The notes beneath the pieces were generated by a model. The model saw nothing but the letters and a program-made list of their open reading frames with translations, had not been told where the DNA came from and did not search any database. Positions 19,501 through 27,952 of a DNA stretch of 50,832 nt are shown here, piece by piece. Origin of the DNA: Anaerolineales bacterium HSG24 (lineage in GTDB: Bacteria > Chloroflexota > Anaerolineae > 4572-78 > J111); contig JAUCGB010000016.1 of the NCBI GenBank assembly GCA_030377895.1, positions 1 to 50,832 on the forward strand. The letters are read 5' to 3'. Position numbers and translations under genes: made by a program. Every line of letters begins with the position of its first letter. The first letter of the stretch is position 1.

Positions 19501-21812
19501 AACGGAGCCGTGGCTTGGGGGCGAGGAATCGGGTCAAGGTTGGGGATAGCCGGTGGTGTGGGAACTAGTTTTGATGCTTTTTCAACCGACTTTGGCGTGG
19601 TTTTGGCTGACACCGTCGCAGAACTACTCGCTGGTTGAACCGTAAGCGGTTTGCCCCAACTCCATAGATTGACTTGATGGTCATGGTCGCTGGCGAGTTG
19701 CAGGCTATGGGGTGCGACGGTCAGTATGGTCGGCCTTGATTTTGGGCTGGTCATGGTCGTGACCTGTTTGCCGCTATCCAACTGCCAGCCTCGAATTAGG
19801 CCATCGGCTCCCGAGCCAAACAGAATCTGCCCATCGGCACTAAAGGCCAAGGCCTCGGTTGCGGTAGGCGGCAGGTCGGGCCAGGTTAAATTAAGCACCA
19901 CTTTATCATCAGGAATCGACTGCACCACAATCGAGTTGTCGTTGCCGACCATGCCCCAGGCCCAACCGCCGGGAGCTAGTCCGGTTAAGACGATAGGAGT
20001 GCTGGTGTGAATTTTCCCATAATAAAGGGTATGACCTGTTTCAACATGCCAGCCTCGCACCTGTCCCTTAACCCCAACACTGATGAGCGTTTGCCCATCG
20101 GCAGTAAACGCAAGTTCACGCACCTGCTCAGTGTGCCCTTTGAGAGTATTTTTCAGCGTAAAATCTGGTTTTTGTAGATTAGGCCGATGCCACATGTAAA
20201 GCAGATTGTTCCAACAACTGGCCGCCAACCATAACCCATCTGGCGAGAAGGCCACGCCAAAGACCCCGCCAACCTGCCTCAATTGCAATTTATGCGACGA
20301 TTCCTTGGCCGTGATCGGCTCCATCAGGACGGTATTATAACCCCCCTCGGCCAGCCAAGCCTCATCAGGCGAAAAGACCAAACTATTTACTGGCTGATTT
20401 GAATTTTGCCCTATTATTTTGTGGGGTTTGCCGTTTTTGACCTGCCAAACTACCGTCTGACCTTTCTTTTGGGCCATTGCCAAAAATGCACCACTCGGCG
20501 AATAGGCCAGCGCGGTCACCGGATTTTTGTCATGGCTGAGGGTGCGCTCCAGATTAACCTTATCGGGTGGCAGTTCGGCGGTAGCTTGGGGACGGGGAAC
20601 GGTGCTTAAGGTCGGCAGGGCGGGGGTCTGGGTTGTTTTCGATGATGATGAGGTTGGCGGAGAGGCTACGCTAGAATGAGAGTGAGAATGAGAATGAGGA
20701 TGAGGCTGGAAGTTGGCTGGACGAGGCAACACCTGCACCGTCACCTGTGAAATCGGCGCGCTGGGGTAACACCACGGGCAATGCTCCAGATGGTTGCTAT
20801 AGATGTGGTGCCCCTCGTACCAGCAGGTGGTCAGAGATTGAGCGGCCTCATGTAAGGCATGCGCCCATTCTAAGGCCGTCGGGCGCTGATTTGGTTGATG
20901 GTAGCCATCCACAAAACAGCGCACAAAGGCAGTTTGCAAAGTCGGATGTAATCGGCCAAACTGGGGCGCGGCAGGTGGTGGACTGACTTTACTATTCTTA
21001 TAATAAGGGAATAAACCCTCTCGGATGCTGTACAGATCAACTCGACCGACCGACTCTCCTGTACTCAGCACTCCCGCAAACGGATTGAACCCCTCCATCA
21101 ACATCTGGAACAGCAGTACTCCCAAACCAAACAGATCATGCGGAATCTCTTGGTCAACCTCCGAAAATCTGACCCCTTGTAGCTCTGGCGGCGTATACTC
21201 TGGCTTGCCCACCAGCGAGCGATGAATCTGATTTTGCTCATCCCACACCTGAAAGGAATCGGTATCGACAAAGGTAATTAACGGATCATCCAAAAAACGG
21301 GTCTCAACGCGGCTGGTGAAGGCCCGAGCTAACCGTAGCAACACACTCTGCACCACATTGGCGACCTCATAAGTGACCAGAATATTGCTCTCGTTGATGT
21401 CACCTACCACATGCCCTTTTTGATGAACAGCCTCTACCACATTAACAAGATTAATCGCCAAACGGTGCATCATGTGCCAGCTAAAGTTGCGGTACAGTTT
21501 GTTTCGTCGCTGGGGATTGTAGAAGTTAAATATCGTGTCAGCCCCTTCGACCTTGGGCATGGTAAATCCAACAAATTCACCTTGGTTATACAGCACCTCG
21601 GTCGGCCAAGCCAACGAAACATGCGATTTCGGCTGGTCGGGTGGTTTATGCACCATAGCGATAATCTTGGCCTCCCGACTATCGGTTGGTTTATGATATA
21701 TCTTGGCGACATGGTCATCCCGACTAGCCACGTTGAGAACGCGAGCCTCGCCCCCTTTGCCGATTTCATCGGTCAATTTTACGGTTTTTCCGTATTCGTT
21801 GTGTAGATTCAT
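16527..21812 (-). CDS. Protein kinase-like domain fused to many WD40 repeats
   Basis: A 1761-residue cytoplasmic protein. The N-terminus (about 1-340) is a divergent protein-kinase fold: glycine loop EIGKGGEARVL, lysine in HVAKIYHK (K37), catalytic loop GHVVGDINESNILVT (D138, N143) instead of HRD, VDTDSFQVW (D183) instead of DFG, and a PPE motif. A small CPWC cysteine pair near residue 350 may bind metal. A Pro/Ser-rich linker leads to repeated WD40 units (for example VAFSPDG..LA...V.VW), by eye about twenty, in three blocks separated by disordered linkers near 760-815 and 1110-1150, so probably three beta-propellers. No TM segment is seen, unlike PASTA kinases. It probably acts as a scaffold or sensor kinase; its target is unknown. 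Confidence 0.85.
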   Translation of the reverse strand: MNLHNEYGKTVKLTDEIGKGGEARVLNVASRDDHVAKIYHKPTDSREAKIIAMVHKPPDQPKSHVSLAWPTEVLYNQGEFVGFTMPKVEGADTIFNFYNPQRRNKLYRNFSWHMMHRLAINLVNVVEAVHQKGHVVGDINESNILVTYEVANVVQSVLLRLARAFTSRVETRFLDDPLITFVDTDSFQVWDEQNQIHRSLVGKPEYTPPELQGVRFSEVDQEIPHDLFGLGVLLFQMLMEGFNPFAGVLSTGESVGRVDLYSIREGLFPYYKNSKVSPPPAAPQFGRLHPTLQTAFVRCFVDGYHQPNQRPTALEWAHALHEAAQSLTTCWYEGHHIYSNHLEHCPWCYPSAPISQVTVQVLPRPANFQPHPHSHSHSHSSVASPPTSSSSKTTQTPALPTLSTVPRPQATAELPPDKVNLERTLSHDKNPVTALAYSPSGAFLAMAQKKGQTVVWQVKNGKPHKIIGQNSNQPVNSLVFSPDEAWLAEGGYNTVLMEPITAKESSHKLQLRQVGGVFGVAFSPDGLWLAASCWNNLLYMWHRPNLQKPDFTLKNTLKGHTEQVRELAFTADGQTLISVGVKGQVRGWHVETGHTLYYGKIHTSTPIVLTGLAPGGWAWGMVGNDNSIVVQSIPDDKVVLNLTWPDLPPTATEALAFSADGQILFGSGADGLIRGWQLDSGKQVTTMTSPKSRPTILTVAPHSLQLASDHDHQVNLWSWGKPLTVQPASSSATVSAKTTPKSVEKASKLVPTPPAIPNLDPIPRPQATAPLPPETIIAKRKFSHQPSPAGTIKPSIKLPELSFAVPRQLSGIIKGRVNDIVFSPAGEVAGAVSDTQIFIWHVATGAEIHTIKGHYASHIYNLAFSPDGSTFASSGDGKSVRYFDMRNGSLCDVHKFQSSSPIYVTYHPDGKTLVSVHKGKIIRFWDVNRKIKVRTRYIHSQPVQQVRFSPDGSLFTTISGSKVNYSLTKTPNYWQTDRSLNHEQLVNDIVFGPNNQLISTDGKIHIWDLNTSKRLGEMSHEGIGWITSLAMSPDGSYLISACLEGHPEAAPSATLHVWDMATRQLLGVVTDYSMPVTNLAMSPDGTELLIGGLHGDVRVLTLSETFKALDGSSETVTESVETESTESETSLSLLDVSHLNPPAQLLCLPHPTDIREVNLSPDGQYIATNSDCVRVWQTGNGQLRQTITSRWDIFNIAFTVNQDLLVSEGTTHISTWVLGAGQFISHQQIFGITAMTTSPDGVLLAIAGPENDILVLEIDKGQVTQRVVALLKGHSGLISQVLFASDGQTAVSFDDKEILRVWDINTAKQLWWLDISGRKTGSFAISNDNQMLAIGGNKLIEVWRLQTKKRLKRINHQHHNKVAFTPDNQMLLAGNHLGHIERWQVGRGWYKQKKRLAEVEGRIQNLTFSADGHYLAITTDRPQLSLWGWSKQALEQVRYASPLDLPEITLTRRHVFSSFPEPLELFKSVAISPDGTLTAGGNKQSIQLWQNNSGKRIQTINASYTARPLNNVAFHPNSEQLVSSGWSRLVRLWDVNMGKVLSYKGWRDEYPTYAVYSPDGQQIAATYTGLDVMVWDIIGGKFKRRLQLEGHTMRVNRVCYSADGRLLASAGKDLTVRIWDAKTGQPLFILRGFDSTVSELAFSSDGCYLMAVDGHIWLWRVSDGHLLGQLDEGQFGLMECAAFVPNSDLLISGSLGQEVAGQAVKTIQQWSVSNQKLLAILTNQTIGVNSVAVSAEGRTLVTSHLDKIMRVWDLPPESSVV

Positions 21813-21961
21813 GGGTTATACCTTTGTAGTTCGTAATCTTGCTACCCGACAAACGTAACCGTTCCCCCTCGTTCATAGAACCTCTGTGGATTCTATTCCT
21901 ATACTCTACCACACATCTCCTTCTTTTGGTAGTTACTTCTACTCCGATTTTGGGTAGGTAT

Positions 21962-22041
21962 CTCAATACCCGACAGAAAAGTTAGCCAAAACTCTGTGTT
22001 CCTGTTTTAGCCTTCCCTAAACCACTTTGTCGAGTAGCAAG
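21962..22041. repeat. 80-bp MITE-like element (TACCCGAC family) with 9-bp target duplication
   Basis: Ends are CTCAATACCCGAC and GTCGAGTAGCAAG. The flanking direct repeats ggtaggtat (21,953-21,961 and 22,042-22,050) match at all nine bases. A lone left-type end (CTTGCTACCCGAC) also stands at 21,838-21,850, just upstream of the kinase/WD40 start, and has no visible partner. Confidence 0.85.
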
Positions 22042-22055
22042 GGTAGGTATTATGG

Positions 22056-22159
22056 GCTATCAACTTAACGTGCGACAGATAATATCGTAGCACAGTCTTT
22101 AGACTGTGTACGGCACAGGCTTAAGCATGTGCTACATGTCTCGGCTTATGTTGATAGCC
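22056..22159. repeat. 104-bp palindromic element, GGCTATCAAC family, with 9-bp target duplication
   Basis: Inverted copy of the element at 16,092-16,195, same length. Direct repeats gtattatgg flank it (22,047-22,055 and 22,160-22,168). Its left duplication overlaps the right duplication of the neighbouring 80-bp element, so the two inserted side by side into one short target just upstream of the tetR promoter. Confidence 0.85.
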
Positions 22160-22193
22160 GTATTATGGTTATATGATGACCCAAAATTGCCTC

Positions 22194-22222
22194 TTGACAT
22201 ACTCCTCAACTCATGGTATAAT
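22194..22222 (+). promoter_or_regulatory. Sigma-70-type promoter of tetR-family gene
   Basis: TTGACA (22,194-22,199) and TATAAT (22,217-22,222) are both consensus and separated by exactly 17 bases. Transcription would start near 22,229, inside the operator that follows, leaving a leader of about 15 bases. Confidence 0.9.
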
Positions 22223-22240
22223 TTACTTAACGGTAAGTAA
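22223..22240. promoter_or_regulatory. Operator, TTACTTAACGGTAAGTAA
   Basis: A palindrome with seven-base arms TTACTTA/TAAGTAA around ACGG that abuts the -10 box and covers the expected start site. A near-identical copy lies in front of the permease gene (22,896-22,913). This is the usual arrangement for autorepression by a TetR protein. Confidence 0.85.
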
Positions 22241-22243
22241 GCA

Positions 22244-22846
22244 ATGAATACAAAACAACAAATTCTCAAAGTCGCCTTAGAACTATTCATCCAACATGGA
22301 TATGAGCGCACCTCATTAACCGATGTAGCCGAGCGGATTGGGATTACCAAACCGGCGATCTATTATCATTACAAAAGCAAAGAGCAGTTATATGTGGCAG
22401 TCTTGAACCAATTTTTGGACTATTTTGAAGAATACTTTCTACATTTTGCCCAAAACCCCGCATCTACAAAAGAGACTGTTCAACAGATGTTTAACTCGTT
22501 GGCGGAAACGCATAACATAATGTCTACCGTTAGTGGGCAGAGCGTTGATTATGACACAGAGGTATCCTACTATACCTTAATGTTAGAGGGCATAAACACC
22601 TGTCCCGAAATGCGCCCTCGCATGGCGGAGGTATCGACTAGAATGATCAATCTGATGTCTTCCATCGTCAAGCAGGGGCAGGAGGCAGGTGAGGTTAGAG
22701 CCGATGTTGACCCGGATGCCTTCGCTTTCCAACTTTATGCCACCATAGAGGGTGCCTATATGGTAAGCGTCTTCAACCGCAATATTGACTTGAAATCTTT
22801 AATTACGCCCATGTCTGATAACACATGGCGGGGTATTCAAGCGTAG
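22244..22846 (+). CDS. TetR/AcrR-family transcriptional regulator
   Basis: A 200-residue repressor. The N-terminal HTH is textbook: ILKVALELFIQHGYERTSL, TDVAERIGITKPAIYYHYKSKEQLY. The C-terminal half is the variable ligand-binding and dimer domain. The start ATG lies three bases after the operator, with only GGTAAG as a possible ribosome site, so operator, start site and translation signals overlap. The matching operator before the following permease gene indicates that this protein represses both itself and the permease. Confidence 0.95.
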   Translation: MNTKQQILKVALELFIQHGYERTSLTDVAERIGITKPAIYYHYKSKEQLYVAVLNQFLDYFEEYFLHFAQNPASTKETVQQMFNSLAETHNIMSTVSGQSVDYDTEVSYYTLMLEGINTCPEMRPRMAEVSTRMINLMSSIVKQGQEAGEVRADVDPDAFAFQLYATIEGAYMVSVFNRNIDLKSLITPMSDNTWRGIQA

Positions 22847-22895
22847 GAAGTAGGAAGTTAGGAAGTAAGAACTTAAATTTTTTTGCTTAAAATTT

Positions 22896-22913
22896 TTACT
22901 AAACGGTAAGTAA
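22896..22913. promoter_or_regulatory. Second operator, TTACTAAACGGTAAGTAA
   Basis: Differs by one base from the operator at 22,223-22,240 and lies 49 bases after the tetR stop, in front of the permease gene. The conserved spacing to a downstream ATG (22,917) mirrors that of tetR. No consensus promoter was recognised immediately upstream, so it may block an independent promoter or read-through. Confidence 0.8.
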
Positions 22914-22976
22914 GTTATGAATTATGGATTGACCACAAGTCCATCGTCAATTCACAATCCACAACCCACAATCATC

Positions 22977-25385
22977 ATGGGCGTATTACAACACAAAATT
23001 TGGTTCGATATTTGGAATAATAAAAATAGAACAATTCAAGCAGTACTCACGATAGCCATCGGCGCATTTGCAGTTGGCCTAACCTTGGGGGCGAGTTTGC
23101 TGATGAACGTCGGTTTTCAGACCGCATGGCAAAGCACCTCCCCGGCCATGATTTCGTTGTATGTTGATCCTCCGGTCGATGATGAGATGTTGACCTCCAT
23201 CGAGTCGATACGGGGAGTGAAAACAGTTGAGGGCGAGATGCAGTATGCCAGTATCAAATGGCGACCTAGCCCCGATGAGAATTGGCAAGTAGCTCAGTTA
23301 GCGGCGCGGGATGATTACAAAGACATGAAGCTACATCTGGTAGAGTTGCAGAATGGCATGTGGCCTTCTCGCAAAACGATGGGAGTTGAGAAAGCCTACG
23401 GTATCGGCATGGCCGATCAGGTAGAGCTAGAAATCAAACATCAGCAAGATGGGACGCGCGTCCGCCTGATTGAAGTGACAGGTATTTTGTTCGACCAACT
23501 GCTCATGCCCGAAGCTTATGGTGGCAATCCTACCTTTTATACTACCCGTGAGCATTTCAAAGAAATTACGGGAGAGGATGGCTTTCAGTTTGTGCGGATT
23601 TCTGCCGAACGGTTTGACGAGGCCGAAGTGACCACACTCGCCAACAAGATTCAGGAGCATCTCAAAAAACAGGATGTGGAATCGAAAGGGGCTGGTGATC
23701 TTTTTGGCAACGCCATCACCGATCCAGAGCAACACCCCTTCCATGAAATCATCAACGGGCTAAACTTTGTCCTCGTTATCATGTCTATCCTCTCGTTGAT
23801 ATTAGGATTGATATTGGTTTTCACCACCATGACCGCTATCATCAATCAACAGATTAACCAAATCGGTATCATGAAGGCAATCGGTGCTAAAAACTGGCAA
23901 ATATTCCGTACTTATATCAGCATGGTACTGGTTTATGGCATCTTAGCCCTGTTGATTGCTTTGCCGCCCAGCGCGGTGGGAGCGTACTACATCAGCTCCG
24001 GTAGTTTTGTGGTGATGGGGTTAGACCCCGGCCCGTTTGAAGTCTCTATACCAGCCATCTTAGCCCAAATCGTCATCACCCTGATTGCTCCACTACTGAC
24101 GACCATCATCCCCATTACCACTGGGGCACGATTGACAGTGCGAGAAGCCATTAGCAGTTATGGTTTAGGCAATAGCTCCGGCTTGTTAGAGCGATTGATA
24201 GCGGCCTCAACGCTCCCAGGACGACTGGCATTAATGTTGAGCAACACGTTTCGGAACAAAGGTCGGGTAGCCTTAACTATAATCACCTTGACCGGAAGTG
24301 GCATTATTTTCATGACCGTCATGTCGGCTCAAGAATCGCTGAACTATACCTATAACGATTTGTTACGTTCGGTCTATCGGTTTGATGCTACTTTTACCTT
24401 TGAGGATACCCAACGGACGAAGAGCGTGTCTAACTTAACCTTGGATAATCCCGATGTTGAGAGAGTCGAGATGTGGGAGGTTCAACCGGCTACAATTCGG
24501 CGGGCCGAGCAACGGCAATCGAATAATGATACTCAAGCGATTATCTTTGGTGTACCGTTTGACTCGACCATGTATCAGCCAGAGTTGCGGGCCGGACGTT
24601 GGTTTGAGCCGGGAGATACGCAGGTTGTTTTGCTCAATCAACAGTTGGCCGAGGAGATTGGGATCAGCGTAGGGGATTGGATTACTTTTGACCATGGGGT
24701 TAAAGGGGAATCGGATTGGCAGGTGATTGGGTTGGTGTTTGATGCCCTGCTGAAACAGTCTACGGTTGTACCGTGTGACCAGTTGTTGTACAGCACAAAC
24801 AGCGTTAATAAAGCGAACACGGTTAGCCTTAAATTTGCCAGCCATATTAATTCTGATGAAGCGGCAGAGCAGTTGCGAAGTCTGTACGATGCGAATCAAA
24901 TGAAGGTAAGCAGTACCTCGGCCTTTTACAATGTCAATACAATTGATGCGGTTATCGAGATGGTGAACCATGATATTAGCTTGATTATGGGGTTGTTGAG
25001 TAGCATGGCTGTGATTATGGCAATTGTGGGTAGTATCGCTCTGAGTGGGGTGCTGTCGATTAATGTGCTAGAACGTACCAGCGAAATCGGAGTAATGCGA
25101 GCGATTGGGGCATCCTCACGGGCTGTGGCAACCTTGTTCATTGGCGAGGGGCTAACCTTGGGACTTATCAGTTGGCTGTTGGCCTTTCCTTTAAGCCTGC
25201 CGCTTAGCATGTTGATGAGTAAAACCTTGGGCGTTATCCTGCAATCAGAGCTAACCTTTGCCTACGCCGAAGTCGGTGTGCTGTTTTGGTTGATTATCAT
25301 CGTCTTTCTTTCCACCTTGGCGAGTTGGTTGCCTGCCCGCCGAGCCATCGGAGTGAGTGTACGAGAGAGTTTGGCTTATCAGTAG
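22977..25385 (+). CDS. FtsX/MacB-type ABC transporter permease
   Basis: A membrane protein of about 800 residues with two FtsX domains. An N-terminal TM helix (TIAIGAFAVGLTLGASLLM) and a large extracytoplasmic region precede three TM helices around QIGIMKAIGAKNWQIFRTY; the plan then repeats with ERTSEIGVMRAIGASSRAV. The repeated I(G/M)xAIGA segments contact the ATPase in this family. These permeases export lipoproteins, lipids or peptides, or transmit force. No ATPase gene is beside it. The start is uncertain: 22,977 gives the usual N-terminus (GVLQHKIWFDIW), while 22,917 adds 20 polar residues but has the operator at the same spacing as tetR. Confidence 0.85.
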   Translation: MGVLQHKIWFDIWNNKNRTIQAVLTIAIGAFAVGLTLGASLLMNVGFQTAWQSTSPAMISLYVDPPVDDEMLTSIESIRGVKTVEGEMQYASIKWRPSPDENWQVAQLAARDDYKDMKLHLVELQNGMWPSRKTMGVEKAYGIGMADQVELEIKHQQDGTRVRLIEVTGILFDQLLMPEAYGGNPTFYTTREHFKEITGEDGFQFVRISAERFDEAEVTTLANKIQEHLKKQDVESKGAGDLFGNAITDPEQHPFHEIINGLNFVLVIMSILSLILGLILVFTTMTAIINQQINQIGIMKAIGAKNWQIFRTYISMVLVYGILALLIALPPSAVGAYYISSGSFVVMGLDPGPFEVSIPAILAQIVITLIAPLLTTIIPITTGARLTVREAISSYGLGNSSGLLERLIAASTLPGRLALMLSNTFRNKGRVALTIITLTGSGIIFMTVMSAQESLNYTYNDLLRSVYRFDATFTFEDTQRTKSVSNLTLDNPDVERVEMWEVQPATIRRAEQRQSNNDTQAIIFGVPFDSTMYQPELRAGRWFEPGDTQVVLLNQQLAEEIGISVGDWITFDHGVKGESDWQVIGLVFDALLKQSTVVPCDQLLYSTNSVNKANTVSLKFASHINSDEAAEQLRSLYDANQMKVSSTSAFYNVNTIDAVIEMVNHDISLIMGLLSSMAVIMAIVGSIALSGVLSINVLERTSEIGVMRAIGASSRAVATLFIGEGLTLGLISWLLAFPLSLPLSMLMSKTLGVILQSELTFAYAEVGVLFWLIIIVFLSTLASWLPARRAIGVSVRESLAYQ

Positions 25386-25393
25386 AAATTGTG

Positions 25394-25483
25394 GTAGTCC
25401 TGCATAGGTAGTGGTCAGCTACCCGCAAGTTCTAAACTTGCGGGTAGCTAACGGATCCTTATCACTACTTCTGCACCATTACC
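25394..25483. repeat. 90-bp palindromic element, GTAGTCCTGCA family, with 9-bp target duplication
   Basis: Ends GTAGTCCTGCA and TGCACCATTACC are imperfect inverted repeats around the CCGCAAGTT hairpin (25,417-25,449). Direct repeats gaaattgtg (25,385-25,393 and 25,484-25,492) flank it. The same element, same length and inverted, is at 48,191-48,280. It begins just after the permease stop. Confidence 0.85.
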
Positions 25484-25611
25484 GAAATTGTGAATTATTT
25501 CCAACATGTGTCTAACACAATAAATTGGCAACATTAATCAATCTCGTGTAGAATATAGCATAATTTAAATCGCTTGAATTAATCCCAATTATAGAAAGGT
25601 ACTGTCGAATT

Positions 25612-25929
25612 ATGCAGATGCAAGCAGATCAAGATTCAGCTTATATTACAATTGTAGAAGGGCCACCCCCCAATTTTCGAGATGTTAATGACAACTGGTC
25701 GTTAGGCGTATTAGAAAGTCATCTTAACAAAGATGTTGCGCTATGTGAAATGCGTACATTTGATGGGCCAAAAATGGTTCATCGTTGTGAAGAGGCATGG
25801 CATAATGGACGTTCGGCCAAGTTCGATTTTCCAGATGGAGAAGGTGGTCGAATTGAGCTTGATATTTTGGCTATCCGTTGGGAAGAGGTTTCAGAAGGAC
25901 ATAAGTTACATTTGTGGGTTAACATTTAA
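25612..25929 (+). CDS. Small acidic protein of unknown function
   Basis: A 105-residue soluble protein that I do not recognise. It is acidic, with no signal peptide or TM segment. The C-terminal half (RIELDILAIRWEEV, HKLHLWVNI) suggests alternating beta strands. An AGAAAGG sequence precedes the ATG, and an alternative ATG lies two codons in. It stands alone between a palindromic element and a convergent AAA gene, with its own upstream gap of about 120 bases. Codon use looks like that of its neighbours. A real gene is likely but unproven. Confidence 0.6.
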   Translation: MQMQADQDSAYITIVEGPPPNFRDVNDNWSLGVLESHLNKDVALCEMRTFDGPKMVHRCEEAWHNGRSAKFDFPDGEGGRIELDILAIRWEEVSEGHKLHLWVNI

Positions 25930-26067
25930 CTAAATTATGACCGGATGCCAACCCTTCCTCGAACTCCAAAAACCTCCAAGGAAGGTCAGATTTTCCTAAA
26001 GAATCTAAACTATCAAGAATTTGTCGATTCATTGAATTACAACCCTTCCTCGAAGGGCCAAAACTTT

Positions 26068-26215
26068 GGTAGTGTTGACCTGTTGACTGATAGCCTTGGG
26101 CTAAAGCCACAAGGCTAAAAGCTCAAGACCGCTAAAAGCGGCCTAAATAGCCTGCTTTAGCTTTTAGCATCGGGATTGATTCCGATGCATCATCAGTCAA
26201 GATAACAACACTACC
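26068..26215. repeat. 148-bp palindromic element with GGTAGTGTTG ends
   Basis: Perfect 10-base ends GGTAGTGTTG/CAACACTACC, extending imperfectly to GACTGAT/ATCAGTC, with internal hairpins (AAGCCACAAGGCT; GCCGCTTTTAGCG-type). No clear target duplication was seen. It fills most of the 353-bp gap between two convergent genes. Confidence 0.65.
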
Positions 26216-26222
26216 CAATTAA

Positions 26223-26259
26223 AAAGCGTCTCGTTCCCTGTTTGGGAACGAGACGCTTT
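26223..26259. terminator. Bidirectional terminator-like hairpin
   Basis: A 16-base perfect stem AAAGCGTCTCGTTCCC with a five-base loop, between convergent genes. A closely related hairpin (AAAAAGCGTCTC...) fills the same position between the convergent pair at 45.2 kb, so it may be a repeat adopted as terminator. Confidence 0.7.
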
Positions 26260-26282
26260 ATGTTTTCACACGCAACACGTCC

Positions 26283-27881
26283 TCACGCCTTTCGGCTACC
26301 AATCACCACAAAAACGGGTTTGACGGTGACACCAGTTGTGGTATCCTGATAGACCACCTCGTATTTCTTACGATTGGTCTCATCAATTGTCTCCACAAAA
26401 AAGCCAAGTGTTATCTCGTTCACTCCCAAACTCTTGCCGTACCGAGCCGCTTGGTCCAACGCTTTGTTATACTCATGGGTGGTTGAGAAACTTTTTATCT
26501 CAAGACCATACACCTGATTAGCATAGTTTATAATTAGATCAATCTGACCGTTACCTGTCGGAAATTCGGGGTAGACATGACCATCATACCCTTGTAGAAA
26601 CTTTATCAGATACATGTACAAATTGAAGTGATAGATCGCCTCAAATATCCGTAGATCAACCCGACGCGGTACGTCCTTCAACAACCAATCTCGATTTTCG
26701 GCCAGATAAACTCCATATCGCTGGAGTAAATTGCCGACATGTAAACTAGTTTCGGTGATGGTATCACTGAAATCGTCAAATGGGTCATATAGTTGACCAA
26801 CATAATGGAACATCTCCCGAGCGAAGTAGTTAAATAGCCGTTTTTGGGTAAAAGGACAGGGGAATTTTAGATAATCCTGTCCTTTATCATCTTCTTGGTC
26901 AACCACTCCATTCAGATACAAGAAGTTGGTCAATGGGTCATCATAAGCAAAATTGATCTTTTCCGTTGTCTTGAACAGCTCCAAAACTAACTGCTTGTAG
27001 GGTTCTTGTTTGGCCTTACTGATGATGTTCTGAATGTTATTGTTGGGCAACACATTAATTGCTTTTCGATAAACAATATCAAATTGAGCCATTATTATTG
27101 GTTCGTTTGGCCTTTTATTATACTCTTTTCTCTCAGTCAACAACTCCCCAAACCAACAGGTCAAACCGGGTTGGCCTTGAGTCTCATAAAATAGCCGTTT
27201 CACCACATCCGGCTCAATCGGTTGACCGGTCTCTTTTTGATACCAATCGAACATGCCTGTCACTTCATCTGCCGTCAGATTCGGAATGTGCATGCTTCGT
27301 TGTACATTGAAGGGCGAACCTCGTGGATTCTCCACGCCCAACACGGCCCGGACACCAATTAAGGCCATGCCATGCAACAGATAATCCCGCTCCACAGTAA
27401 GTCGATTAGATTGACGTTGGCGAACTATATAGATATTCCGAAAGGCTTGCACCAACTTTCCTGTCACTTCCTCAGACAAGTTATCAAACTCATCCAGTAT
27501 TAGAACCAATGGTTTATCCAAGTAATTAGGGGTGAATAATCCCTCAAATTGCTGAATATCATCTGGTAATGGTAGTGATTTTTTTAACTCATGGGAGATT
27601 TTTTTGATGATGTATTGTATCGTTTCAACAAAATCATGCCCCATTATTTGTAACTCAATCTTAACCACATCAAACCGCTCATCCTCTTCCAATTGCCACA
27701 ATACTTGGTGCATCACCCAAGTTTTGCCAGTTTGTCGCGGCCCCCAAACGGTGATGTAATGTCCACCTTTCTTTGGGTTTTCGCCTATTAGTTGAGTTAA
27801 GCCTTGTTGAATTAATTCCTCACGCGGGACGTGATAATGTGTTTCTGGATCAATTGGCCCATAAGATGAAAATCGTCTCAT
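26283..27881 (-). CDS. AAA-like ATPase with C-terminal PD-(D/E)XK nuclease-like domain
   Basis: A 532-residue protein. The N-terminal NTPase (about 1-290) has a P-loop WGPRQTGKTWVM and Walker B LVLILDEFDNL, in the pattern of AAA-like/ATPase_2 proteins. The C-terminal part holds QIDLIINYANQVYGLEIKSF, spacing an Asp and an ExK as in PD-(D/E)XK nuclease folds; this ATPase-plus-nuclease plan is common in the family. The start is set at 27,881 because GGAGGT lies seven bases upstream; a further ATG at 27,896 has no ribosome site. It follows the muramidase-fusion gene on the same strand, 71 bases downstream. Its role is unknown; defence or DNA-targeting are only possibilities. Confidence 0.8.
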   Translation of the reverse strand: MRRFSSYGPIDPETHYHVPREELIQQGLTQLIGENPKKGGHYITVWGPRQTGKTWVMHQVLWQLEEDERFDVVKIELQIMGHDFVETIQYIIKKISHELKKSLPLPDDIQQFEGLFTPNYLDKPLVLILDEFDNLSEEVTGKLVQAFRNIYIVRQRQSNRLTVERDYLLHGMALIGVRAVLGVENPRGSPFNVQRSMHIPNLTADEVTGMFDWYQKETGQPIEPDVVKRLFYETQGQPGLTCWFGELLTERKEYNKRPNEPIIMAQFDIVYRKAINVLPNNNIQNIISKAKQEPYKQLVLELFKTTEKINFAYDDPLTNFLYLNGVVDQEDDKGQDYLKFPCPFTQKRLFNYFAREMFHYVGQLYDPFDDFSDTITETSLHVGNLLQRYGVYLAENRDWLLKDVPRRVDLRIFEAIYHFNLYMYLIKFLQGYDGHVYPEFPTGNGQIDLIINYANQVYGLEIKSFSTTHEYNKALDQAARYGKSLGVNEITLGFFVETIDETNRKKYEVVYQDTTTGVTVKPVFVVIGSRKA

Positions 27882-27952
27882 TGTGTTTACCTCCATACAT
27901 CGGATTTAGTCATCGGATGACTTTAAGTCATCCGATGACTACCACCTACCGC

